From Bacteroidaceae bacterium (GTDB taxonomy: Bacteria > Bacteroidota > Bacteroidia > Bacteroidales > Bacteroidaceae), in NCBI GenBank assembly GCA_024401275.1, contig JAKSLJ010000010.1, positions 1 to 64,000 on the forward strand: a stretch of 64,000 nucleotides of DNA, written 5' to 3'. Positions 1 to 7,883 of the stretch are shown piece by piece. A model generated the notes under the pieces. The model did no database searches, was not told the DNA's origin, and saw only the letters and a list, made by a program, of their open reading frames with translations. Each line of letters begins with the position of its first letter. Position 1 is the first letter of the stretch. Position numbers and translations under genes: made by a program.

Positions 1-118
1 TGAATGGCACGTGAATTTTCGTAAATTTTCTTGTTCGCCGCAGAATAATCAATTCCCGTTAATTTACGTATAATTCTCGGTAATTCGTGTTCAAAACAAA
101 AATATACCCCACAATTTT

Positions 119-144
119 TGACTGACTGATGACTGACTGACTGA
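119..144. repeat. 26-bp GACT-type repeat, left copy
   Basis: Built from TGACTGACTGA units. Its exact reverse complement is found at 8305-8330, so the two copies form a perfect 26-bp inverted repeat about 8.2 kb apart. Shorter runs of the same unit lie at 8436-8450 and 17162-17176. It could be a low-complexity microsatellite or the edge of an island. Confidence 0.85.
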
Positions 145-227
145 GATTTTCAGTCATATTTCCCATTATTTTCGCCGTTTGGGAAGGAAAAAATGCGGGA
201 AAGTTGAAATATTCCGAAAGAAATCGT

Positions 228-235
228 AACTTTGC
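228..235 (+). promoter_or_regulatory. Bacteroidales -7 promoter element
   Basis: TAACTTTG matches the Bacteroidales primary sigma factor -7 consensus TAnnTTTG. It predicts a transcript starting near 243, about 360 bases before the first gene. That spacing suggests a long leader or a separate small RNA. No clear -33 TTTG is seen at ideal spacing. Confidence 0.5.
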
Positions 236-242
236 ACGCGTA

Positions 243-505
243 ACAAATGCGTGCGTACGGTCATGGAAAACACTTACGCACACAGAATTACCCCACGGGC
301 AGCTACCCCTATAGGTAGCAAACTCGACTGAGAGTAAGACATCATTCTTCGCTGCTTAGATCTGGGAAATCAAACACATGGAAGATGATGCATTGATGTC
401 CTCGTTGTGAAAAAACATAATAATCACAGCGTGGAGGTCTATTGCATTAACATGTAAGGTTTCCCAGAACCTAAGCAGCTTTTTGCTTTAGCCTCCGCGC
501 CATAA
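243..505 (+). ncRNA. Candidate structured RNA upstream of the ATPase-methyltransferase operon
   Basis: No open frame here looks coding, but several pairings are visible. GCTACC/GGTAGC makes a small hairpin at 303-320. A long stem joins GCTGCTTAG-CTGGGAAA (351-369) with TTTCCCAG-CTAAGCAGC (460-479), with a short internal mismatch. TGCGTA/TACGCA pairs near 252-277. GCGTGGAGG (430-438) could pair with CCTCCGCGC (491-499). A Bacteroidales promoter lies just upstream. I looked for tmRNA, SRP RNA and RNase P hallmarks and found none. It may be a 6S-like RNA, a leader of the operon or an RNA component of the defence module; the sequence alone does not decide. Confidence 0.5.
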
Positions 506-605
506 TATATCATACACTTAACACGATTTTCATGCTTTATGCACAATAATTCATGAATTGGCATAAAATAATAATCGCAGATTATATCAACCGACAACTT
601 TAATT

Positions 606-2633
606 ATGGCAGACTTAGAAAAAAATTGCAAATGGCATTTTGGGGAGGATCTTGAACACTTTAACTTCGGTGTAGGAATCACTCCACAAAGAAATTTCAG
701 AAAGGCATCTGTTACTGGGTCCATCGTAAGAGAAAGTCTTCAAAACTCAATTGATGCCGCAGTTTGCTATCCTGTTTATGTTTCGTATACAAAGAAAGAG
801 TTAGCTATAAATGACTACCCATCTTTGTTTGGATTAAAAGAATGCACAGACAACACTCTCCTAGAACAGCATTTCGAAGGCATGAAAGATAGTATTACTG
901 AAAACGACGAACAGAATGCTATAGAATACACTAAAAAGCTCAATTATGTTAAGGGACTCAAAGAAAGAGCGCAATCTAGCGATACTATACCATACCTATG
1001 TATTTCTGATTCAAATACTACAGGTATGGAGTATTTTGAAGAGAAAAACAATGGAACATTTGCGAGTTTTGTTCGTTCATTAGGAAAAAACGACAAACGC
1101 TCTAAGGGTTCAGCAGGTTCTAATGGCGTTGGAAAAGGTGCATATATTCAGCTGTCGCAGTATAATGCTTTGATTGTTTCTTCTCGCTCGGAAACACAAA
1201 CTCTATTTGAAGGAAATATGCTTACGGTTTCTCATTATGTAGGAGATACAGCATATTTCCCTTTTGCCTTTTATGACAATAATAATGGAAAACCTGTAGA
1301 GAACGGCGAGATACCAGACATTTTCGTTCGCGATGAAATCGGTACCGATATTAACATAATTGGTATTGATGACACCAAATGGGACGAGCAAGTGCGATCG
1401 ATGGTTGAAGCAGTCTTGCGAAACTTCTGGTTAGCCATTCATACAGAACGCTTAGTGGTTAAGATTGAAGATGTAATTATTGACAAAAACACTCTTCCTA
1501 TTTTACTAAAAGAATATTTCGAGGAGAAACCTGATGGGGTTCAAATGAGGACACTTAACCCGTTACCTTATTACAATATAGTATCCTCTGAACCTTCAAA
1601 TAAAATAATCCACAGAAAAGACACCTTGCCTTTGTTGGGAGAAGTTGAATTCTATTTGAATAAAGCAAAAACAGGTAATGGAAAAATCCTTTATATGCGA
1701 GAAAGTAGAATGCTGATTTATTCAAAAATTGAACCTCTCTACAATCAAATAAACGGAGTCTTTGTGTGTACAGGCGAAAGGGGAAATGAGATTCTTAAGG
1801 AAGCGGAAAACGAAGCCCATAATGAATGGAAAGCAAAATCTGGTGATAGCCTTGCGAAACAAGCCCTTGAGGAACTAAACAATTACATAAAAACCTGTTT
1901 AGAAGAAGAGATCGGTAGTGTTACAAATAGCACGGTTGATGTAAAAGGACTGTCAAAAAGACTTCCTATCACTACAGAACCTATATATGATGAAGATTAT
2001 GACGAAGAAACTGAATTTGATGACGAAGGTGATACTATAACAGAAACAATAGAGACCACTGATGTAGAAGAAATTAGACGGCATAAAGAAAAGAAAGAAA
2101 CCTTTGCAAAGGTTCATGTTAGGAAGAAGAAAAAAGTGAATATTGAGTCACAGGGAGAAGACTTTGACGAGAATCCAGAAGATGATGGTCCAGAAGTTCC
2201 TTCTACATACGAGCCAAGTTCTACTCCTACACCACAGAATCCAAACCCTAATCCAGATCCATTCCCTTCACCAACTCAACTTCCTCCAACAGGTTCAATT
2301 CCAAATGAAGAGGATTCTAACGGAGAAAACAAGAAAACTGTCTCCATCAACAGTTTTGAGCCATTGGCTTTTGCTAAAAGAATCAATGGGGAATATGTTT
2401 ACGATATTCGCATTAAATGTGCAAAAGAATATGAGAATGCTAATATTGTTGTGAAAATTGGTGGTGAAGCAGGTGATGACACCATAGAAATCAAGGAATC
2501 ATCTTTAGGAACTCCTGAGGGAGATACAATAAAGGGAGTCCATTTGATTAAGGGTATTACACCATTTACTTTAAAATTCAAGGAAAACGAAAAGGTTTCT
2601 ATAAAAATAAGTGCATATGAGTACAAGGACTAA
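606..2633 (+). CDS. GHKL-family (MORC/MutL-like) ATPase, first gene of methyltransferase-linked operon
   Basis: A 675-residue cytosolic ATPase. The GHKL fold shows in the N-box RESLQNSIDA (42-51), the G1 box with D135 and G140-M141 (ISDSNTTGM) and the glycine-rich G2 loop GSNGVGKGAY (171-180). After the ATPase and transducer region comes AENEAHNEW, resembling the EPP-H-W signature of restriction-associated GHKL ATPases. Residues about 455-590 are an acidic, then proline-rich linker, followed by a beta-rich C-terminal domain of about 85 residues. Stop and next start overlap, so it is translationally coupled to the downstream genes that end in a C5 methyltransferase. Known relatives (prokaryotic MORC and Z1-type systems) act in restriction-modification. 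I infer an ATP-driven sensor or clamp in a defence system; no nuclease domain is visible in it. Confidence 0.8.
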   Translation: MADLEKNCKWHFGEDLEHFNFGVGITPQRNFRKASVTGSIVRESLQNSIDAAVCYPVYVSYTKKELAINDYPSLFGLKECTDNTLLEQHFEGMKDSITENDEQNAIEYTKKLNYVKGLKERAQSSDTIPYLCISDSNTTGMEYFEEKNNGTFASFVRSLGKNDKRSKGSAGSNGVGKGAYIQLSQYNALIVSSRSETQTLFEGNMLTVSHYVGDTAYFPFAFYDNNNGKPVENGEIPDIFVRDEIGTDINIIGIDDTKWDEQVRSMVEAVLRNFWLAIHTERLVVKIEDVIIDKNTLPILLKEYFEEKPDGVQMRTLNPLPYYNIVSSEPSNKIIHRKDTLPLLGEVEFYLNKAKTGNGKILYMRESRMLIYSKIEPLYNQINGVFVCTGERGNEILKEAENEAHNEWKAKSGDSLAKQALEELNNYIKTCLEEEIGSVTNSTVDVKGLSKRLPITTEPIYDEDYDEETEFDDEGDTITETIETTDVEEIRRHKEKKETFAKVHVRKKKKVNIESQGEDFDENPEDDGPEVPSTYEPSSTPTPQNPNPNPDPFPSPTQLPPTGSIPNEEDSNGENKKTVSINSFEPLAFAKRINGEYVYDIRIKCAKEYENANIVVKIGGEAGDDTIEIKESSLGTPEGDTIKGVHLIKGITPFTLKFKENEKVSIKISAYEYKD

Positions 2634-3501
2634 ATCATTTCCTAACCCAGTATTAGGCAATGGGAACGATTACCGAATAGAAATTGACAATAATGTCGTG
2701 CAATTCAGTGCGGTGAAAAAAGACAATGATAATTTTTATTCAACAGTAACTTTGAAGCTTGACGATGAAGTAATAAACAATCTTATTAAAGAAGAGAAAG
2801 CCGCTTTTTTTTGCGATATTGACTGTGTCAAAACTAATTACAGGACAAGTAAGTGGTCATTTGGAAATATTATTGAATTAACCATCCCAAGGGTCAAAGT
2901 AGTTGATAATGTAGACGTCAATTGCTACATTGTTGCGATGAAGCCAATAGAAGGATTTACTCATGACGATTTTAATGAAATGTACGAAAACGCATCATTC
3001 TCTTTGGAAGAGGGCGATTTCATAGCCACATTAGGTTCTTTCTATTTTAACGCTTCAGTCAAATACAACAAATGTCCTGCTCCGAGTTCTTTGATGCAGG
3101 TAGAAAGAGCAAGTGATGAAGCTAATATAAAAGCAACTCGTTTTTACACTGACGAGAATAGAATATATATAGTTATGCCCGCAGAATTGTTTGACATATA
3201 CACTAAGGTGTGTTTGCAAAATAATCATGCAGCAGATATGTTTATTTCAGCGATAGCTGTGGATGCCCTTTCATTTGCATTGATGAGTGTTCTTGATGAC
3301 TCGTCAAAACTTGCTGAGTATCTGAGAAATCTATTGGAAAAGAACAATATTGTATTAGATGATGAACATCCAGAAATGTGTTTAGAAGCAGCGCGTAAAC
3401 TTTTAGAGGATGACGGAGTTGACCCATACACAACTTTCATGAAAGACCTCGATGCAGTATTCACATATAAAAACGAATTAGAAAATGGCAACACAGACTA
3501 A
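2617..3501 (+). CDS. Unknown protein of methyltransferase-linked operon
   Basis: About 294 residues, no family recognised. The ATG at 2617 overlaps the ATPase gene by 17 bases; a GTG six bases earlier is also possible. The N-terminal 190 residues look beta-rich (alternating hydrophobic strands), and the C-terminal 100 are helical and acidic. No signal peptide, membrane segment or obvious nuclease motif is seen. Its 3' end overlaps the next gene by 17 bases. The fixed position between a GHKL ATPase and a DUF6339-like gene suggests a dedicated subunit, for instance a target-recognition or effector protein. That role is inferred from context only. Confidence 0.7.
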   Translation: MSTRTKSFPNPVLGNGNDYRIEIDNNVVQFSAVKKDNDNFYSTVTLKLDDEVINNLIKEEKAAFFCDIDCVKTNYRTSKWSFGNIIELTIPRVKVVDNVDVNCYIVAMKPIEGFTHDDFNEMYENASFSLEEGDFIATLGSFYFNASVKYNKCPAPSSLMQVERASDEANIKATRFYTDENRIYIVMPAELFDIYTKVCLQNNHAADMFISAIAVDALSFALMSVLDDSSKLAEYLRNLLEKNNIVLDDEHPEMCLEAARKLLEDDGVDPYTTFMKDLDAVFTYKNELENGNTD

Positions 3502-4210
3502 GTTTAAAAAATCCTTTCTAGAAAAAATTAAACAGTTAGCAAAGGATAAATCAAATATACAAATGTTTGCAGCAGAAACATTTGATTATACTAAACAAGA
3601 TTTAGTCAGTATGCATGGCATCAATCATCCAACAAATCTACTAGAGGATATGATGAGTGCAAAAAATGAGTTTGAAGCAGCTTTAGCACTTTATAAAGCA
3701 TATGAGAATATCACACCACTAATTGCATCTGATGAGGCTTTTTGGGCATATCTTGCTTTAGTAGAACTTAATCCCTATGCAAGAAAAAGATTTGCGAGCT
3801 TGGCGAACCCGGAAAGCCCAAATGTTATTCTAGCTAGATATTTTGCTCAAGAGCGTATTGTAAAGAATGTAATTGCTCGACTTTGGTGGGCTGTATACAT
3901 GAGCGAAAAGGGAAAAGAAGATATTGACCGTTTTAGCCTGACTTCTATTTTATTCTCTCATACAGAATTATTTGACACCCTAACCCAGTCTCGTCTTTTT
4001 AGGTATAAAAACGCAACAATCGGAATACTTTCTTTTTTTGCAGAACATTCTGAGTTGATAACAAGAGCCAATACTTTAAAAGCAATGAAGTTCTTCAACC
4101 GAGTTGGAGGCGCAAGAGAACTTTCTGCTATGCCAGAATCATTCTTCAAAAAAGAACTTAGTATTAAATTTTCCAATCAAATAAACGAAAGCCAAATCAA
4201 TAATGAATAA
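3485..4210 (+). CDS. DUF6339-like protein of methyltransferase-linked operon
   Basis: A 241-residue, mostly helical soluble protein. The central part (EAFWAYLAL, ILARYFAQERIVKNVIARLWW) recalls the DUF6339 family, which I know only as a defence-neighbourhood family without assigned chemistry; this assignment is from memory and moderate. Tryptophan-rich helices near 118-150 are the most distinctive part. The start codon lies inside the preceding gene and the 3' end overlaps the methyltransferase start by 8 bases, so all four genes should be made in fixed proportion. Confidence 0.65.
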   Translation: MATQTKFKKSFLEKIKQLAKDKSNIQMFAAETFDYTKQDLVSMHGINHPTNLLEDMMSAKNEFEAALALYKAYENITPLIASDEAFWAYLALVELNPYARKRFASLANPESPNVILARYFAQERIVKNVIARLWWAVYMSEKGKEDIDRFSLTSILFSHTELFDTLTQSRLFRYKNATIGILSFFAEHSELITRANTLKAMKFFNRVGGARELSAMPESFFKKELSIKFSNQINESQINNE

Positions 4211-5408
4211 AAAAACTCTAAGAGTTGGTACATTATTTAGCGGCATAGGCGCATTTGAAGCAGCTCTAAAGCAATTGAACATTCCGCATGAGATTAAGTT
4301 TGCATGTGATAATGGTGAAATAGAACTTATACCACTTTCAAATGAATTTCGCAAAGAGTATAAAGACTTAGATAAAAAATACAAAGAACTTTCTAACGAA
4401 GAACATGATAGATATCTGTATCTAAAGGGCATGATGGATGGTGTCGTTGAGCATGTCCGTAGTTTCGTGTCAGGGTTGAACAAAGAGGAACTTCATAGGC
4501 ATGTTGATAGAATCTATAAAATGTATAAGGCTGATAAGGAAAACAATATGAAGAAGTCTTATCTGGCAAACTACGATATAGATGAACAGGATTTCTATAC
4601 AGATGTTCGTTTCATGAATGGACGACTCTATGCAAATGATATTGACATCATGGTCGGTGGAAGTCCCTGCCAAAGCTTCTCTACATACGGAAAGAAAAGA
4701 GGCCTAGAGGATACTCGAGGAACTCTTTTCTATGACTATGCTCGTTTGATAAAAGAAATACAGCCTAAGATATTCATTTATGAGAATGTTCCAGGATTGT
4801 TAACACATGATGATAAAAAGACTTGGAACACAATGCTGGAGGTATGGAATTCCATAGGATATAAAGTTGTGTGGAGTAAGCTAAATGCAAAGGATTATAA
4901 TCATCCACAGAACCGACTTAGACTATTCTTAATCGGGTTTAGAGAAGACATTTATACCACACCTTATGAATTCCCAGAAGAGTTAGTCCTTACTCATAAA
5001 GCTTCTGAATACTTGGAAGAATCTCCTGTAGATGATAAGTACTATCTCGGTGTTAAGGGTTTTGAATGGGTAACCAATAAAGAAAAAAACAAGAACAAAA
5101 CTAGATACAATCGTGATATAATTGGATGTGAAACTGCAAATCAGCAGTTTAATTGGATTGGTGATTTGCTTGTTGAGAAGCCACATCAAAAGCATTATGA
5201 GAACCCAAATATCCATATAGGCAAACTTAATGGAGAAGATGCTGTGGCAAGAATGATGACTCCAAGAGAATGTTTGCGACTGATGGGATTTGACGATAGC
5301 TTCAAGATAGTAGTTAGTGACAAAGAAGCATGGCGTCAAGCAGGTAATTCTATTGTGGTTCCTGTACTTAAAGAGATTATTAAATCTTTGGAAAAATACT
5401 TTGATTAA
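4203..5408 (+). CDS. DNA (cytosine-5) methyltransferase, Dcm type
   Basis: A 401-residue S-adenosylmethionine-dependent C5-cytosine methyltransferase. Motif I is TLFSGIGAFE (10-19), motif IV GGSPCQSFS with the catalytic Cys156, motif VI ENVPG (194-198), motif VIII QNRLRLFLIGF (236-246), motif IX RMMTPRECLRLMGF and motif X AGNSIVVPVL near the C-terminus. Residues about 38-145 form a charged helical insertion between motifs I and IV, which is longer than usual. All catalytic motifs are intact. It probably marks self DNA for the upstream ATPase and partner proteins. The recognition sequence cannot be read from the protein. It ends the overlapping four-gene operon. Confidence 0.95.
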   Translation: MNKKTLRVGTLFSGIGAFEAALKQLNIPHEIKFACDNGEIELIPLSNEFRKEYKDLDKKYKELSNEEHDRYLYLKGMMDGVVEHVRSFVSGLNKEELHRHVDRIYKMYKADKENNMKKSYLANYDIDEQDFYTDVRFMNGRLYANDIDIMVGGSPCQSFSTYGKKRGLEDTRGTLFYDYARLIKEIQPKIFIYENVPGLLTHDDKKTWNTMLEVWNSIGYKVVWSKLNAKDYNHPQNRLRLFLIGFREDIYTTPYEFPEELVLTHKASEYLEESPVDDKYYLGVKGFEWVTNKEKNKNKTRYNRDIIGCETANQQFNWIGDLLVEKPHQKHYENPNIHIGKLNGEDAVARMMTPRECLRLMGFDDSFKIVVSDKEAWRQAGNSIVVPVLKEIIKSLEKYFD

Positions 5409-5481
5409 TATACGATAAATATTATCGTTTATGAGTCTGTAGAAGGTTCTTTAACGCACTTTCAAAACTATTCATTTTCAA

Positions 5482-5970
5482 ATGCAGAAATACAAATTCA
5501 AAGAATTGTGCATTGCCCATAAGTTCTTGACGGAATGCGACCTTCCAGTGCAAAAAGAACTACTGATTGCTCTATCCGGATTGATACGAGAAGAGCAAGA
5601 GAGAAGGCGTGCCAAAAGAATAGAAAAGATGAGTGAAGAAGAGTTGGCTTTGCTGGATGAGAAAACAAAACATTCTGTCAGAGTGACTACGGAGGAGGGG
5701 ATTCTGATAAAAGCAAAGAAGAATCATGATACTTTTCTGCTTGCTCTTGAAAGAATTGGATTAGAGATGTTGGCAGAATATGACTTCAAAATAGGCAGGC
5801 ACCCTATCATTTATTTTGACAAAACGCTTAAAAAGACTCGCATGGCGAAATACAAGTTTGTTAAACCGGGATTTTTCGTATACAAAACGGGCTCTTCTGC
5901 CAACATTATCAAAGTTCTAAGGGAAATTGATTCTACTCTTCAGCTGAATATGGATGTGGACTTGGTCTAA
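5482..5970 (+). CDS. Unknown 162-residue protein
   Basis: No family recognised. The first 60 residues are strongly helical and charged (EEQERRRAKRIEKMSEEELA); the rest is mixed. It lies 73 bases after the methyltransferase, separated by a short palindrome at 5413-5429 (ACGATA...TATCGT), so it may be a separate unit or the tail of the defence operon. No signal peptide or membrane segment. Confidence 0.6.
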   Translation: MQKYKFKELCIAHKFLTECDLPVQKELLIALSGLIREEQERRRAKRIEKMSEEELALLDEKTKHSVRVTTEEGILIKAKKNHDTFLLALERIGLEMLAEYDFKIGRHPIIYFDKTLKKTRMAKYKFVKPGFFVYKTGSSANIIKVLREIDSTLQLNMDVDLV

Positions 5971-6035
5971 GCAGTGTGAATCCAATTGGTAATATGGAAT
6001 GAAGAATTAGATGATATATAACCAGAAAAAACATT

Positions 6036-6788
6036 ATGCAAATTCTGATAGCTATTATCATATTGCTTGCTTGTGTCTTGTTCTTGTACTTCAAGCACAA
6101 GCTTAATTCTGCCTCCCACAAAGGAAAGGTGGGAGAAAGAAGGGTGTATAGCCGTCTGCTTGATCTTCCTGACGAATACAATATCTTTGATGATGTGATG
6201 ATTCCCAATAAGAATGGAAAGACAACTCAGATAGACCATATTGTTGTTTCTCCTTATGGTATCTTCGTTATTGAAACCAAAAACTATCAAGGCATTATCA
6301 TAGGAAACGGAAGTGCCAACGACTGGAAACAAAACATCTGGGGCAATGAGTATAAACTGTTCAACCCTGCAATCCAGAATTATGCTCACATTGCGGCATT
6401 GAAGCAATTCCTACCAAAATACTCTCATAGGTTCATTCACAACATCGTAACATTTCCTAATGATACGAAATTGAATCTTTTCGGCATTAGCGAACATGTT
6501 GTACACTACAACAACCTTCGTCCAACCATTCTAACATACACGAATCGCGTGTTGACGGATGGGCAAATGTATGAAGTTATTAATGCCATCCACGCTAATA
6601 ATATATTAGACAAAGAACGGCGTAAAGCACACGTTCAATCCGTGAAACTCTCCGTAGCAACAAAAAACGCATATACTAGCAATGGATTATGCCCTCTTTG
6701 CGGAGGTAAGCTTATGCTAAGAAACGGAAAGTACGGACAGTTCTATGGGTGCTCAAACTATCCTAATTGTAAATATACAAAGAAATAA
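6036..6788 (+). CDS. NERD-domain nuclease-like protein with C-terminal topoisomerase zinc finger
   Basis: A 250-residue protein with an N-terminal membrane anchor (residues 2-20), a NERD domain (about 28-145) and a C-terminal C4 zinc ribbon (CPLCGG...YGCSNYPNCKY, 219-247) of the type seen at the end of bacterial topoisomerase I. The NERD domain keeps a PD-(D/E)XK-like pattern: G-x-x-G-E at 30-34, QIDHIVV with D67, and IETKNYQG with E80 and K82. NERD proteins are predicted DNA-processing nucleases. Placed just after the methyltransferase operon and one unknown gene, it could be a DNA-cleaving partner or an independent islander. The membrane tether suggests it acts at the inner membrane. Confidence 0.85.
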   Translation: MQILIAIIILLACVLFLYFKHKLNSASHKGKVGERRVYSRLLDLPDEYNIFDDVMIPNKNGKTTQIDHIVVSPYGIFVIETKNYQGIIIGNGSANDWKQNIWGNEYKLFNPAIQNYAHIAALKQFLPKYSHRFIHNIVTFPNDTKLNLFGISEHVVHYNNLRPTILTYTNRVLTDGQMYEVINAIHANNILDKERRKAHVQSVKLSVATKNAYTSNGLCPLCGGKLMLRNGKYGQFYGCSNYPNCKYTKK

Positions 6789-6856
6789 CATGTGAGCTAA
6801 TATGAGCCAAGCGGCGGTTCTCTTGCTCATAAAGTAACACTAAATAACTATCTAAC

Positions 6857-7507
6857 ATGAAAAGATTTTTTATAACACTTACCATCTGTCTCGTTTCTGT
6901 GTTTAATGTTTCGGCTCAGGACGATTTACGCAGTTTGAGGTATAATGTTGCAAAGGCTATTTCTGAAGACAACATGGAGGATGCCGTAGCTGGACTGAAT
7001 ATATTGGTTTACTTCGGAGATGAGGCCAGCATGAGAATTTTGGGCGAATTCTATCTCGAAGGCACGGGGGTGGAGAAGGATTACAATACAGGCGTAGCAC
7101 TGCTGAAGAAAGCTGCGGAAAAGGGTGATAAAGAGGCAAAAGACATTCTCAAAAAACTGAATGTCTCTGCCAAAAGTGAGGAGCCTACGAGTAAGGAAGA
7201 AATGGTCTTCGACCGTGTTGAGCAAATGCCTGTTTTCAATGGCAACATCAACCAGTGGCTTGCAAGCAACCTGAAATATCCTCCTACAGCCGCAGAAAGC
7301 ATGATACAAGGAAGAGTGTTGTGCAAGTTCATCGTTGAGAAGGACGGCTCCATCAGCAATGTTGAAGTGGTAAAGGGCGTTGACTCTATGTTGGACAAGG
7401 AAGCCATAAGATTGATCAATTCCATGCCAAAATGGGTGCCTGGCAAACAGAACGGAAAAACCGTTAGATGCTACTTCACCATGCCTGTGACTTTCCGACT
7501 GCAATAA
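6857..7507 (+). CDS. Secreted Sel1-repeat and TonB C-terminal domain protein
   Basis: 216 residues. The N-terminal signal peptide ends after VSA-Q (about residue 20). Residues 50-98 carry a Sel1-type repeat (GEFYLEGTGVEKDYNTGVALLKKAAEKGD... pattern), and 125-216 a TonB C-terminal domain (YPPTAAESMIQGRVLCKF, VVKGVDSMLDKEAIRLINSMPKWVPGKQNGK). It lacks the usual membrane anchor and proline-rich spacer of TonB, so it is a periplasmic TonB-domain protein rather than a classical energy transducer. Such proteins are common in Bacteroidota; the partner is unknown. Confidence 0.85.
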   Translation: MKRFFITLTICLVSVFNVSAQDDLRSLRYNVAKAISEDNMEDAVAGLNILVYFGDEASMRILGEFYLEGTGVEKDYNTGVALLKKAAEKGDKEAKDILKKLNVSAKSEEPTSKEEMVFDRVEQMPVFNGNINQWLASNLKYPPTAAESMIQGRVLCKFIVEKDGSISNVEVVKGVDSMLDKEAIRLINSMPKWVPGKQNGKTVRCYFTMPVTFRLQ

Positions 7508-7510
7508 AAA

Positions 7511-7573
7511 CCAGAATTACTAATCCCCCCAATAATATGAAAACAATAAATGTTGTTGCGGCGATAATCGTTC
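7511..7573 (+). pseudogene. Duplicated 5' end of the Nudix gene (left copy)
   Basis: This 63-base stretch repeats 7862-7920 almost exactly: the leader, an ATG at 7537 and the first 12 codons (MKTINVVAAIIV). It then breaks off into unrelated sequence. The two copies flank the relic of an AAA ATPase gene. It encodes only a 12-residue stub ending at a TAA at 7576-7578. Confidence 0.85.
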
Positions 7574-7644
7574 CCTAAACTCATCAATCGACCAATCTTA
7601 ACTCAATGCTTTTGTACGGATAAGTAAATTATGTGGAATGATTT

Positions 7645-7676
7645 TTTGTTTTTTCTATAGGGATTTTGTAATTTTG
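7645..7676 (+). promoter_or_regulatory. Promoter of the relic ATPase gene
   Basis: TTTG (7645-7648), 20 bases, then TAATTTTG (7669-7676): a good Bacteroidales promoter. The predicted start near 7683 sits at the edge of the first iteron, so the three repeats would be in the transcribed leader. Confidence 0.6.
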
Positions 7677-7684
7677 CAGCATCA

Positions 7685-7771
7685 TTCGTACATAAAATGT
7701 GTAAAAACACAGCGTTATTCGTACATAAAATGTGTAAAATAACGAAACTTTTCGTACATAAAATGTGTAAA
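7685..7771 (+). repeat. Three 21-bp iterons at exact 33-bp period
   Basis: TTCGTACATAAAATGTGTAA plus A occurs at 7685-7705, 7718-7738 and 7751-7771 without mismatch; the spacers differ. Each has a small dyad ACAT-AAA-ATGT. A 33-bp period puts the copies on the same DNA face (about three turns), as for an operator bound by repeated protein units, or gives three small RNA hairpins in the leader. Confidence 0.9.
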
Positions 7772-7781
7772 GAGCAATAAC

Positions 7782-7865
7782 ATGGAAAGAAAAGTGTTAG
7801 GTCAACTGCTTGACTGAAAGAACAATAAGCGAAGAAAGCCTCTCGTGATTGAGGGGGCAAACCAG
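7782..7865 (+). pseudogene. Remnant of an AAA ATPase (DUF4143-type) gene
   Basis: Reading from ATG 7782 gives MERKVLGQLLD, a TGA at 7815, then in the same frame KNNKRRKPLVIEGANQ. This matches the N-terminus I know for AAA/DUF4143 ATPases (MERK-LL-W-K, RKPL-I-GARQVGKT): the TGA replaces the usual Trp codon, and the frame is cut just before the Walker A loop, where the right copy of the Nudix leader begins. It is a dead fragment. Family identification is from memory of the N-terminal pattern. Confidence 0.65.
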
Positions 7866-7883
7866 AATTACTAATCGAATACA

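Noticed and set aside
59..283. 74-residue minus-strand frame at the left edge
   Set aside because: It overlaps the promoter and the GACT repeat, and its composition is not protein-like.
243..505. tmRNA, RNase P RNA, SRP RNA or retron RNA
   Set aside because: No CCA end or tag frame, no RNase P or SRP conserved core, and no reverse transcriptase nearby. A 6S-type RNA cannot be ruled out.
4203..5408. Solitary orphan Dcm methyltransferase
   Set aside because: Its start overlaps three coupled upstream genes, so it is part of a system.
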